DNA of 64,000 nt from Tetraselmis striata (Eukaryota > Chlorophyta > Chlorodendrophyceae > Chlorodendrales > Chlorodendraceae): the NCBI GenBank assembly GCA_006384855.1, contig VCJN01002526.1, forward strand, positions 1-64,000. The letters are read 5' to 3'. The number at the start of each line of letters is the position of its first letter. Position 1 is the first letter of the stretch. Under the pieces are notes generated by a model that saw nothing but the letters and a program-made list of their open reading frames with translations, was not told the origin of the DNA and searched no databases. This document shows positions 10,450-21,139 of the stretch, in pieces. The translations under genes and the position numbers were made by a program.

Positions 10450-11075
10450 CCACGCAATAGGGACGCTCTCCCCAGCACACAATCCCGGGCCACTCCAATA
10501 GCGGCACTAGGCCGAATGTAATGTGAAGGCGCCGACAGGAAAGGAGCTTCGAAGTTGAGGTCTCGCAGCAAGGAGCGAAAGTGGGGGGGTCCAACCCAGA
10601 ACGGGGCGCCACGGGCGTGCAACAGACGCAGGCCACCCAACGCCAGATGCGCCGCCAGCTCGGTCGCGTCCTTTTTCGCCAAACGTAGAACGCCTTCCCC
10701 AGCACAACATCCCGGGCCACTCCAATAGCGGCGCTGAGCCGAATGTGATGTGGAGGCGCCAACAGGACACGAAGGGAGAAAGTGCTCAACGAATAGGGAA
10801 TGCAGAGCCGACCGGGCCAGCAACGACGAAAGACGCCGGTGTCCAGCGCGCTTTGTTCCGCCCAACGCCACATCCGCCGCCAGCTCGGTCGCGTCCCCTT
10901 CCGCCGAACGTAGAACTCCCTTCCCAGCACAACATCCCGGGCCACTCCAATAGCGGCACTAGGCCGAATGTAATGTGGAGGCGCCGACAGGACAAGAAGG
11001 GAGAGGGTGCTCAAAGAACAGCGAACATGGACTTGACGGGACCAGCAACGACGTAAGACGCCGGTGTCCAGCTCA
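10450..11075. repeat. Tandem repeat, ~3 units of 217-225 bp
   Basis: The anchor CCCGGGCCACTCCAATAGCG recurs at 10494, 10711 and 10936. Neighbouring sequence matches in each unit, ending in copies of GACGCCGGTGTCCAGC. Long minus-strand frames across it repeat the same peptide and are probably a by-product of GC-rich repeat sequence, although a repeat protein is not excluded. Confidence 0.75.
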
Positions 11076-11284
11076 CACTGCTCCTCCGCGGCAGTGGCAG
11101 CACGGGCGGGGCCAAGGCAACCAAGGCAACCTTCTGCTACTAGCTCATGTAAATAAATTCCACAAGGATCTTCTGGTTTGTCGAAGAATGCCAGGTCTGG
11201 TTACAGGTTGTGATATTCAGGAATTTGCAGGCATACAATCCCACAACCAGGGAGGGTTGGGCGGGCTGTGGTGCGCTCGATGGA

Positions 11285-11446
11285 GCGTGCCACAGCAAAG
11301 GAGAGTGACCGGTCGGTCCGCCGTGATGGCAGGTGGTGGCTCTGACCGGCCCCCGCAGTCGTGCGCGCGCACACACGCGCTACGGGCGCCGCGCCAGGGC
11401 TATCTCGTACAGGTAGAGAAACCACATAACTTAGTTTAGAACATTT
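11285..11446 (-). repeat. A2 direct repeat of the split-repeat retroelement
   Basis: Nearly identical to 14047-14206, sharing CAGCAAAGGAGAGTGACCGG and ending TTTAGAACAT. The B motif touches it on both sides: B1 at 11447-11470 and B2 at 11161-11184. Confidence 0.75.
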
Positions 11447-11764
11447 CACAAGGATCGTCTGGTTTGCCGACTAGAAAATGCCGGGCGCAGCAGGCCACGG
11501 GTGGGGGTCACGGGCGGGAATGTTGAAGGCGACGACAAGCCAGCGGGGTGCGCCCACGGGAAGGCGGTCGCCGGTACGGCCAGGAATGAAGAGGTCGTGG
11601 CGCGGCTTCCAAGAGCGCATGTCGGAGCACATCTCCGAGAGGAGCTGGTACCAAGCTTTGTCAGGTCAGTAGGGAACAATGACGATGGCTGGGGCACCGC
11701 TGGACTCAAGTTTGGAGACTAGATCGCCGATGAGGTTCAACGGAGGGTTACACCAGTTACGTTC

Positions 11765-13633
11765 TCAACGCCATGCAGCGTCGTAGAGGCGCAGGGCGTC
11801 GACGTCCTCGCACCGCGGGTCACGCCAGCGGGCGTTGTAGCGGGGCAGGAGGACGTTTTCAGAAGTCGTGAAGCGGTCGATGGTGCAGGCGCCCCATTTA
11901 GCAGCGAGCGAGGCGAATCGACGAGGGTTGAACTGCCAGTCGTCGCAATCAACCTCGCGACTAAGTCGGTCAGCCCAGATATTCGCCGCAGAACGGATGT
12001 AGCGCACGGAAAGGGTGATGCCGTGCGTGTCCATGAGGTACCACGTTTTGCGTAGCTCAGCCATGAGGCGTGGAGAGCGAGAGGTGAGGTTAGTGAGGAC
12101 GCCGACAACTGCTTGGTTATCCTCGTGCAAGCGGATGTGGCGGTTTTGGAGCATGGGGAGGAAGGACTCAATAGCCAAGCGGACGGCTTTGAGCTCTTTC
12201 AGGGTAATGTGCGCATTGGGGTCATCGTCGTACCAAAAACCCCGAGCTTCATGGTGCTCGTTCAAAACGGCACCCCAGCCGTACGACGAACTGTCGACGT
12301 GTAGGTATCCGGTTTCGACGGGGCGGTTAATGGGACGGCCGTTGTGTTGGGTGGGCACACCCACCCACCATTGCAGATCGCGTTCGAGCTGGCGGGTAAG
12401 CTTGACGCGGCCGGACCAAGAGTGGCGCGTCTTGAGCACATCATGCAGCTCACGAAGGTAGAAACGGGCAGGGGCAATGGCCAAGTAGAGAAACTGGCAT
12501 TTGCCCGCGAGAGCGGCCAACTCGCGAGCCGGCAACCACCGACGATCGCGTTTTGCTCGTTGGATTAGGCGTTTGGCCGCGCGAGCAATGCTGGCGAGTT
12601 TCTCAGCGGGCGCACGAAGAGTAGGTGACCCCGATGTGTCAATTTCTAACCCCAGGTGCACGAGCTTCTGGGTGGGCTCCCACACGCCCTTGTTGGGGTT
12701 GCGCAGCAGACCAAAGCCCGAGAGGTGGCGTTCGATGTAGTCACGTTGCCAGATGGCCTCAGCCTGAGTCCGAGCTAGAAACAAGAAATCGTCCATGTAG
12801 GGCAACATGCGCAGGCCAAATCGTCGCCGGGGAATAGTTGTGCCGTCTGCTTCAGCCGGGTTACGACGCAATGCTCTAGTGAGGACATTGGTGAATTGGC
12901 AGAAGTAATAGGGGGACAGAGACCAGCCCATGGGAAGGCCAGCCAGTCGGTACAGAGTGCCGCGGTAATCGACAGTGAAAAAATCCCTGTCCTCAGGGGC
13001 GATTCCAACCGCGTAAAACCCGTCCTGCAGGTCCATCTGCAACATGTAGTCCCCAAGGCGCGCCAGGTTGCGTAAATGCGAAAGCGTCTCAAACGAAAGA
13101 TCGCGCGTCTCGCAATAGCGGTTCAGGGGGCGAAGGTCAATGATGAGCCTCCATTTGTTTGTTCCAGGCTTAGGAACCAGGAACAGCCGGGACACCCATT
13201 TTGCGCAGTACCCTCGCTCCCAGGCCCCAACGGCCAGGAAGCGAGCCAATTCACCGTCAATAAACTCCAGTTGAGCAGGAGTAGCATCCCCCATTGACAC
13301 CCCCTGATGAAAAGAAGGTGGGGCAAGCCCGTCCAAGAAGGGAACGCGTACACCTCGGGATATCCAGTTGAGAACATTGCGATTTGCGCCAGCGGCTTGC
13401 CAGTTGCCGAGATTACGACGGAAGCGATGTCTCATAAAGGGGGAGTCGGGAGTACAGGAATTGGCGCGATGGATGTCGCGAGGGGGGCGAGCAGAGCGCC
13501 ATGTCGCTCTGCTGGCCCTCTCCGCGTCGGCGTCAGGCTCCACGGTGCGCGGCACATACAGTAGGAGAGCCGCGGCGCGGGAGCAGCCATGTGCCACTAG
13601 GCGCTGGCTTGGCCACTGGCAGTGTACTGTCAC
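11765..13633 (-). CDS. Reverse transcriptase-RNase H frame of the retroelement fossil
   Basis: About 620 codons. Reverse transcriptase blocks are visible in order: LFLVPKPGTNKWRLIIDLR, LQMDLQDGFYAVGI, LAGLPMGWSLSPYYF and the catalytic YMDD. An RNase H domain follows, with the first acidic site in HVDSSSYGWGA, then ELKAVRLAIE and LHEDNQAVV. The stretch after RNase H (DRFTTSENVLLPRYN, WRDPRCEDVDAL) is the signature seen after RNase H in DIRS-group elements. No protease or DDE integrase is joined to it. It is treated as part of a fossil element. Confidence 0.8.
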   Translation of the reverse strand: MTVHCQWPSQRLVAHGCSRAAALLLYVPRTVEPDADAERASRATWRSARPPRDIHRANSCTPDSPFMRHRFRRNLGNWQAAGANRNVLNWISRGVRVPFLDGLAPPSFHQGVSMGDATPAQLEFIDGELARFLAVGAWERGYCAKWVSRLFLVPKPGTNKWRLIIDLRPLNRYCETRDLSFETLSHLRNLARLGDYMLQMDLQDGFYAVGIAPEDRDFFTVDYRGTLYRLAGLPMGWSLSPYYFCQFTNVLTRALRRNPAEADGTTIPRRRFGLRMLPYMDDFLFLARTQAEAIWQRDYIERHLSGFGLLRNPNKGVWEPTQKLVHLGLEIDTSGSPTLRAPAEKLASIARAAKRLIQRAKRDRRWLPARELAALAGKCQFLYLAIAPARFYLRELHDVLKTRHSWSGRVKLTRQLERDLQWWVGVPTQHNGRPINRPVETGYLHVDSSSYGWGAVLNEHHEARGFWYDDDPNAHITLKELKAVRLAIESFLPMLQNRHIRLHEDNQAVVGVLTNLTSRSPRLMAELRKTWYLMDTHGITLSVRYIRSAANIWADRLSREVDCDDWQFNPRRFASLAAKWGACTIDRFTTSENVLLPRYNARWRDPRCEDVDALRLYDAAWR

Positions 13634-14046
13634 TTTGTATTCGAATCTGTACTAGACGACGGGGATACGCCGGCATACGCCCCAGTCGGAGCCCATCGCG
13701 ACACCTACGCCGGGTAGGGGCCAGTACAGATCGAGCCATGCCCACACGGGAAAGGGCAGCCAGGGGTTACTGTTGGTCGACACTGGTCGAAGGTCTTGGA
13801 CCTTGTTCCACTGAATGTGGAAGCGCAGCAGCTTCGTCCTCTCCTCGCGTTGGGCGAGTAATCAGCAGCTCGTTTGCGGGTAGTAGTTAGCACGTCGCAA
13901 GCGGCGCGCGTACATTAACCACACAAACCATAAAGGGTTTCTCCCAGGGGGGGGGGGGGGGGGCGAAAGGCGTCGCTCACCGTACATGGTACGATGGCGG
14001 AAGACCGGCACCCTGCGCGGCAAAATTGCCGCGACTTTGCTGTGGT

Positions 14047-14206
14047 GCGTGCCACAGCAAAGGAGAGTGACCGGTCGGTCCGCCGTGAAGGCAGGTGGTG
14101 GCTCTGACCGGCCCCCGCAATCGTGCGCGCGCACACACGCGCTACGGGCGCCGCGCCATGGCTATCTCGTATTGGTAGAGAAACCACATAAACTAGTTTA
14201 GAACAT
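14047..14206 (-). repeat. A1 direct repeat of the split-repeat retroelement
   Basis: The 5' terminal repeat in element orientation, matching 11285-11446. Its outer edge abuts the start of the large modular repeat at 14208. Confidence 0.75.
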
Positions 14207-17200
14207 ATCCAGGCTGCCGGAGCACGTGAATAGTCCTATTGAAGTACATCGAAAAAAACATCGTGTCTACGAATGTCGGTGCGGTTATACGAGGCTTGCC
14301 AGAGTGGAGCACTTTTCGCAAAAGTGTTTGGCATCGTGTGCCCTCGTAAACCGAAAGGGAGCAAAAAGGCAAATTTTATGACATGTACGTGCCTTCGTAT
14401 GATAAAGCGTAGTTTCACATATCAGAAAAGGGTAAATCGTAGTTGTACGCGCAAAATGCATGTGGCATTAAGTATGACTGCGTGGAGGATGCAACGCGAG
14501 GTGTACGAGGCCGGTGATGTGATGCATTTATGCTTCTATGATTGGCCGGTGAGATGAAACGGATGGATGTACTAAAAATGAAACATCAAATATCAGTAGG
14601 TTTGTGCAGTGTCATCGTGATATGCATGCATAATGTGCTTCGACGAAATAGTGACCCAAGTTGTGTTCGTGCTGAGTTGGATTTTTTCGTAATTTGGATT
14701 GGTGTATATCATAGGCTTATCGGAACAAGGCACTCGCACCGTACGCGCACCTGCTGGTCGGCTTGCGCTCGCCGATGGACCATATCTATTCCGATCCCAG
14801 CAAAATCACTCAGCGCGATTGCTGCTCTCTACCTCCGCGCACTCACCTAGCACTCGTGCGCGTCCCTGAGCGGGAGGAGCGGCTAATCGCTAATCGCCGC
14901 CGTACATGCATGAGTAGGCACCTTAGGCCGTGTTAGACGATTATGAAGCGCTCGTCGTGGAGGTGAGACGCGTTCGCCGCAGCTGGGCGTGGTTCGCCCG
15001 TTTACGGTATGTTTCTCGTTCCCTTGTTACCCCTCGCCGCTAGCGCCAGCATTGCATGCTTACGCAGCCATAGCATGACATGATAGACAACACTATGATT
15101 ACATGTGTTTTTTCTTTCTCGGTTAAGACAGGCACCGCTTGTGGTTTGGGATCTATGTGGAGCGTGGTCTTCCGCGGTCGGCCGCGCGTGCAGCAGCGAT
15201 CCCTGCCACTGCGGCATGTCGTCGTTCTGACCGGCATCAGTCCTGTCAACTGCACCGCCGCGCACATGTGTGCGGTTCGTTACCACCGCCACTATGTTTT
15301 CAGATGCATGTAGTTACCGGCTTTATGTGTCCTTTTATCCGGTCCGCGTATTCGGTCACTCGTCTCGGGCGCTGTGTGTCGGTCATGTGCCATGTCGCCA
15401 TTTCGAGCACCTCTGTGTCGCGCGCAACTGTCTGTCTCTCTCTTTTTGTTTCTTTTTTGTCTTTGGAGGTCCTCACGAAGCTGTATGTCTCTGTTTTTGT
15501 GCCTCACTCGCGCGTAGTATCTTCTGAGTCAGAATATATGTATATGTATATGGTTAGTTATTTGGAATTTTAATTGCCCCTGGTAGGGCACCGAATGCTG
15601 CGACTCTCTTTTCTGAAAAATGATGCGCATTAATCATATGTTCGGCATCATCATTGTCCTCGTTGTTGCGTGACATGTTGCAGTATGACAAATGATGTTT
15701 ATGAATTTGTATGAAAGTGAATAATATCTTGTCAAAATTTATGTGTACGAAAATGTTTGAGTCGACTATATGGTCACATATTGGGCACCGGACATTGTAA
15801 CTAGTTCTCTTTTACCACAGTTGTTAATCGATGCCTTGTAGTCATGTGTTCAGCATCGTCATTGTCCTCGGCGTTGCATGATATGTTGTAGTATGTAAAA
15901 TAATGTGTGTATGTACTTGTATGAAAGGGGATAATTATGAGTCAAATTTTATGTGTATGATGAGTTTGACAATGTGCGTCCACGTCATTAGTGTGATAGG
16001 TTCATACTGCATACAAGTTGGGTTTACATCATGAGTAAAGTCTAGCATGGAGTACTCGATCTAATTATGTGATTTTGTGATCTGTGCAGGCAGGAGGAGA
16101 TGGCTGCCAACACAGTGGAGAAAATGGAATTTATCAGCTGACATATTGACTCGGGCTGAAAGGCCGGGATTGCCTTGGCGCTGTGTCCCACACAGTCACC
16201 GGAAATTCCTATAACATCGTACATCGTCCTCAGCTGTGTTTGCCCTTGGGAAATGCACGCATGCTGTTGTAGTATTAGTAGTTTTGCCGTTTCAGCCCGG
16301 TAAACACTACTTATTGTACACCTTATTCCCTGTCCGGGTCAAAAGGCCGCAACTCCTGGACGTCGTGCACTCAGTATTCCCGCATTAGTGCACGCGGTTT
16401 GCAGTGGTGTGTGTGTGTGTGTGTGTGTGTTGCCTGCACTCCGAAGCCTATACAGGCCTGAGACTGGCTAAGGGCCAAGCAGAAAATCCAAACCCCACGA
16501 AAAGTTGACCAAAGCTGACCAAAGTTGAATCCGGGACTGGCTTGCTCCGGCATTACGCCAAGCAAAAAATCCACATCTGACCGAAAGCTTACCAAGTACG
16601 ATGAAAGGCAAATTCGACGGATTGGACCATACATCAGACATGTGTCTTTATGGCAGATTGAAATTTAATGTAATTCGTTTTGCGTACCGTCGTGTTCCTC
16701 CATTCCGTTCATAATTATTGTTTATTGACATAGCAGACACATCTTGGGAAGACATGGTTTGCAGAGCATTCATCCAAATATACAGAATTTGAATGCAACA
16801 GGAGGAGTACTATGACAAAACATTGTTCAGAGATATGCTTGTATCCCCTTGCTGTGGCACTGCTTTAATATCTAATTTGACCCTCGTACGGAACATATGA
16901 CTTCAATGGGTTTACCTTGCAATCAATTGTGCATATGTGATACGCTATTTCATACAGCTCATCACCATTTGCAAAAAAATGAATGTACAACCTTGCAACA
17001 CGTGTGCATATATATGTAAATATTGTGTTCATGTTCACTTACCTGCACTGGCTGGACTGGCTATGGCATAGGGCGAAGGAAAAATTCCAAAGTTGATCCA
17101 CAGCTGATCCAAAGTAGGTTTACCAAAGTTGAAGCCTGGACTGGCTTGCTCCGGCATTGCGCGAAGCAAAAAATCCACATCTGACCGAAAGCTGACCAAT

Positions 17201-17291
17201 GATGTTATTCCCCGCCCGGGGTACAAGGCCACAACATCTGATGGACGCCGTGCACCCAGGTTCCCCGCATTATTGTCCGCGGTTTGCAATG

Positions 17292-17497
17292 GCGTGTGTG
17301 TGTTGGGGGGGGGGGTGTGCGTGTGCGTGTGGGTGTATGTGTGTGTGGGTGTGTGGGTGGGTGTGCGTGTGTGTGTGCGTGTGGGGGGGGGGGGTGCGTG
17401 TGTGTGCGTGTGCGTGTGTGTGTGGGGGGGGGGGGGGGGGCGTGCGTGTGTGTGCGTGTGTGTGTGGGGGGGGGGGCGTGCGTGTGTGTGTGTGTGT

Positions 17498-17576
<79 letters not shown>
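17292..17576 (+). repeat. Long (TG)n/G-run tract
   Basis: About 285 bases of TG and CG dinucleotides broken by runs of 7-13 G, ending in ~48 pure TG steps. Shorter TG runs occupy the homologous places at 16409, 18390, 59634 and 60540. Such sequence can adopt Z-DNA or quadruplex forms. Frames read through it are artefacts. Confidence 0.9.
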
Positions 17577-17577
<1 letters not shown>

Positions 17578-19462
17578 GCATAAACTCCGGAGCCTGGACT
17601 GGCTTGCTATGGCATAGGGCCAAGGAAAAAAACCAACATTGACCGAAAGCTGACCAAATACAACAGAAGGCAAATTACAATAAAAATTTGACGGATTGGA
17701 ACATACATCGGGCATATGTATTTCTGGCAGATTGTAATTAAACGCAATCCATTATGCGGACCGTCATGGTCCTCCATTCTGTTCATACTTATTTGTTATT
17801 GACATAACATACATTATGGGAAGACATGGTTTGCAGAGCATTCATCCAAATATACAGAATTTGAATGCAATTAACATCGGAGTACTATGACAAGTCGTTT
17901 TACAGAGATTGTAGATATGCTTGTATCATCTTGCTGTGGCACTGCTTTAATATCTAATTTGACCCTCGTACGGAAACATATGACTTCAATGGGTTTGCCT
18001 GACAATCGATTGTGCGTATGTGATATGCTATTTCATACAGCTCATCACCATTTGCAAAGAATGGAATGTACAACCATGCAGCACGTGTGCACATATGTGT
18101 AAAGATTGTGTTCATGTTCGATTAAGAGAAGAAAGAAGTACCTGCACTGGCTGGACTTGCAATGGCATAGGGCGAAGGAAAAATTCCAAAGTTGATCCAC
18201 AGCTGATCCGAGGTAGGTTTACCAAAGCTGAAGCCTGGGCTGGCTTGCTCCGGCATTGCGCGAAGCAAAAAATCCACATCATCTGACCGAAAGCTGATCA
18301 AATATGTTATTCACCGCCCGGGTAAGAAGCCGCAGCAACTGATCGCCGTGCACCCAGTTGTCCGCATTTTCGCCCGTGGTTTGCAGTGGTGTATGTGTGT
18401 GTGTGTGTGTGCGCGCGCGTGTGCGTGTGTGGGCGTGCGCGTGTGTGTGTATGTGTGTGTTACATGCGCTCCAAAGCCTGGACTGGCTTGCTATGGCATT
18501 GCGCCAAGTAAAAAATCCGAAGTTGATCCAAAGCTGACCAAAGCTGACCAAATTTAAGCTTAGAGGGGCTTGCTCCGAGAAAAAATCCTAAGTTGACCGG
18601 AAGCCAGTCCATATCACCACTTTGTCCACTCTTGAGAGACATGTGCAGCGGCGACTCAACGAGAGCGGCGAAGGCACGGCACCGGGAACGGGAGCGTAGC
18701 GTACGCCTACTCGCCGTGCGCTCCCTCCGACTCCTTTCACCAGTATACTTGGTTCACCAAAATTTGCTGTGGCAATAGTGCAACGACCATGGGCAAATGC
18801 TGCCTTGTGCCAAATATATCAATAATGTTTTGTGTTGATGGCCATTGAGTGTAGGACGAAAATGACATTTTTTGAACATTTCATATTTGTATGAATTCTT
18901 GTCTTATAATTCCGTGTGCGGGAAATTTTTGTGGTTATTTGACTAGAACAACCCATTCCCAAATCCATCTTATCGAATGTGCGATCATGTCTCTCTAGAG
19001 TGGGTAGACTGGAGAATTGGACATTATGCAGAATTTGCACGGGCATGTAATTTGGAGCGAAGAGTAACGAATGCAACGTCGAGTGCCATTGACTGTGTAT
19101 TTGCGAAATTCTATTGCACTTTGTAAGAGCGATTGATGCCGCACTATCAAGCTCACATTACATCGTACGCATACTGCGACTGCGTTGGCTGTGAAACTGT
19201 ATTTCGCATATTCTGTTGAGGAACATGTAATTCCGGTGTAATGTCGTTCGTAGTACAGCTACTGTCCGATGTAAGGAGTGAGCACACGTGCTGTTTTCTA
19301 TATTTCCGTGCATCCTTCATTGACATTGGGACCTGTCATTGACAGATGACAGGGTCGGCCTGCACCCCGATTTCCCGTCGAAATCCCGCGCCCCGGTGGC
19401 CGTCGATTTCTAGCCGGCAAACAAGCGCTGCCAGCTGTTCTCTGTTGTTCAGCGTTCTCTTT

Positions 19463-19480
19463 TGGGGTCACATGACCCCA
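19463..19480. repeat. Terminal hairpin of modular repeat copy A
   Basis: TGGGGTCA-CA-TGACCCCA, an 8-bp perfect stem, identical at 61643-61660. Sequence similarity between the two copies stops right after it. Confidence 0.75.
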
Positions 19481-19599
19481 TTATGATTTATTATTGGCGC
19501 ATTTATAATTGGCCGCGCCTTTATCGTATATACACGAGGGGTCGAACTCGGACTCCGTGAGGTAGATGACGACTACGGTACGCTGCCGGACCGCGCGCA

Positions 19600-21058
19600 C
19601 TAGGGCGACGGCGGAGGTGAGCGCAGGGCCACAGCCGGGAGCAAGGTGGCCGCGAACTCATCGTTTTTCTTACCGAGTGAGATGGCGCAGAGGTTATCGT
19701 CTCCCATGCCCAGTATCTTCGGCTCGGTGTGGTGCTGCGTCATATCTACTCCCGCTGCCATCAGCTTGTCGGCCAGCCATTGGGATGGCAACATCTCCGG
19801 GGGCGGGATGTTGATGCGTTGGCTGGTAGTGGCGACGATCGCCTCCCATTTGCTCAACCTTCGGAAGTTCCAGGTCGGCCAGGGGGCCGCCGGTGCAGAT
19901 CGCGCGGGCTGTCAGTCGCGCATCGGAAAAACTGTTTGGCCAATGTTCGGGGCAGCAGACTGTGTGGTTGGGTTGCGGGATGCTACTCGCGGTCGTCGCT
20001 GTGCTCGATAGCGGTCTGGACGACCGCCCGGCCCTGTGTCTGGTCGCCAAACGGGAGAGCCAGAACGGTGTCGCGGCTGATAACATGGAGGAGCGCGCCG
20101 CTTCGGTGTCGATAAGTTCTAGACGGACAGTGTCGGACGATCGGCGGGCCTTCCACACCTCACAGACCTCTAGGAGGGCCAGCAGGGTGCGGATCGGGGC
20201 GCAGATGACGACGTCTGCGGCGGTCGGATCCGCCGTGTACTCGGCCCATGCCCTCGCTCCAGCATGGGGCAGTGAGTCCGATGGTCGGTGTCGCCGCTGG
20301 TTTGTCTACCACCGCGTCGTCTATTGGATAGGGCAGGTCATACGCCGGGAGGAGTCCTTCCGCTAGATTTTGCCACATATCGGCGTCCATCAGGCATGGG
20401 AACGATGGGTAGCGGAGCCACACATGGTACACCGGGCGCCCGATGTCGTCGAGGTGCGGCGCTCCGAGAAGGCGTGTAAAGCAGCGGCGGCCCTGTCGGT
20501 CAAGGATCGCCGTGCCCTCTCCTATCCATTGAGTCCGCAGGACGGTGGCGGCCGTCTATCGGTGGGTCAGCCTGAAGTTGACGAACCCAGTGGTGGTGGG
20601 GAGCTTGGTGCCGCTCGGTCCGGCTGGGTCGGCGGCGGCGGGCTTGGGAGGGCGGCGGGCCACCACTCGGACGTCTGCTGATGAATTTTGCCCTCCGATA
20701 TAGTGAGTTGATGTACGCATGGTGCGGATCATGTTCGATACGGTGCGGCCGCCCGACTCCTCGTCCATCGGTTGGTGTTAGGCTACTAGGTCGCCGAACA
20801 TCAGCATGGCCACGTGGGTGGCATAGTCCGTGCCGGCGGGGAGGCCGGTTAGGAGCAGGTGGGATGGGCGTTTCGGTACGCGGGGGTGGCGGCGGGTAGC
20901 ATGTGGGAGTAGGGTTCCCGCGTTTCTTTTGCTGCGACGACCGTGCAGATGGCGAGCTGCCGGACTCTGCCGCCGCGTAGCGTGGCGAGAAAGGTCCCGG
21001 CCCCCTTGTTGCTCCTCGCGTCTGTCGATGTCCATGGTGGCTGCAGTGCTGTCCTCAT
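19600..21058 (-). pseudogene. Unidentified coding-like block, minus strand
   Basis: GC-rich sequence with successive open stretches in different frames on the same strand: 21058-20849, 20768-20556, 20432-20160, 20158-19694 and 19857-19600. Composition looks protein-like, for example LRYPSFPCLMDADMWQNLA near 20400 and EPKILGMGDDNLCAISLGKK near 19700. I do not recognise the family. Introns could explain some frame changes, but I could not find a consistent splice model, so a decayed gene is more likely. It directly follows the end of the modular repeat. Confidence 0.35.
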
Positions 21059-21139
21059 TTAGGGACTACTCTTCACGCCGCTGTGGGCGCAGGCCGCAGT
21101 TCGCCCGGTGGTGGGTCGTCTGGTCGTCGGACGCGTAGG

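Larger units (their letters stand above)
11161..14206 (-). mobile_element. Tyrosine-recombinase-type (PAT/Ngaro/DIRS group) retroelement fossil
   Basis: In its own orientation (minus strand) the element has the order A1 - leader - RT/RNase H frame - B1 - A2 - B2. The A repeats are at 14206-14047 and 11446-11285 (~160 bp, same orientation). The B repeats are the 24-base motif at 11470-11447 and 11184-11161. Split direct repeats in this order are the hallmark of PAT/Ngaro-like elements. The reverse transcriptase frame is open. A tyrosine recombinase was not recognised, so the copy appears incomplete with at least one break. A fragment of the same family lies at 48690-49345. The close similarity of the two A repeats suggests fairly recent activity. 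Confidence 0.7.
14208..19480 (+). mobile_element. Large modular non-coding repeat, copy A
   Basis: A ~5.3-kb unit alignable by eye to 50892-61660 (copy B, which is interrupted). Both copies start TCCAGGCTGCCGG after an A. Both end in the hairpin TGGGGTCA-CA-TGACCCCA. The left part holds ~600-bp modules beginning TATGTTTCTCGTTCCCTTG. The right part holds repeats around TGGACTGGCTTGCTCCGGC, each led by a (TG)n run. Copy A has an extra ~1.07-kb tandem unit relative to copy B (anchor GGTTTGCAGAGCATTC at 16758 and 17829). No long coding frame was found. The terminal hairpin, start after A, lack of inverted repeats and internal microsatellites resemble non-autonomous rolling-circle (Helentron/HINE-like) elements, but the CTRR end of classic Helitrons is absent, so the class is tentative. 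Confidence 0.6.

Noticed and set aside
17035-17715. Thr/His-rich and Cys/Val-rich long frames
   Set aside because: Translations of the (TG)n/(CA)n microsatellite.
14208-19480. Classic Helitron
   Set aside because: It starts TC after A and ends near a hairpin, but no CTRR motif follows the hairpin and no helicase is present; kept only as Helentron-like and tentative.
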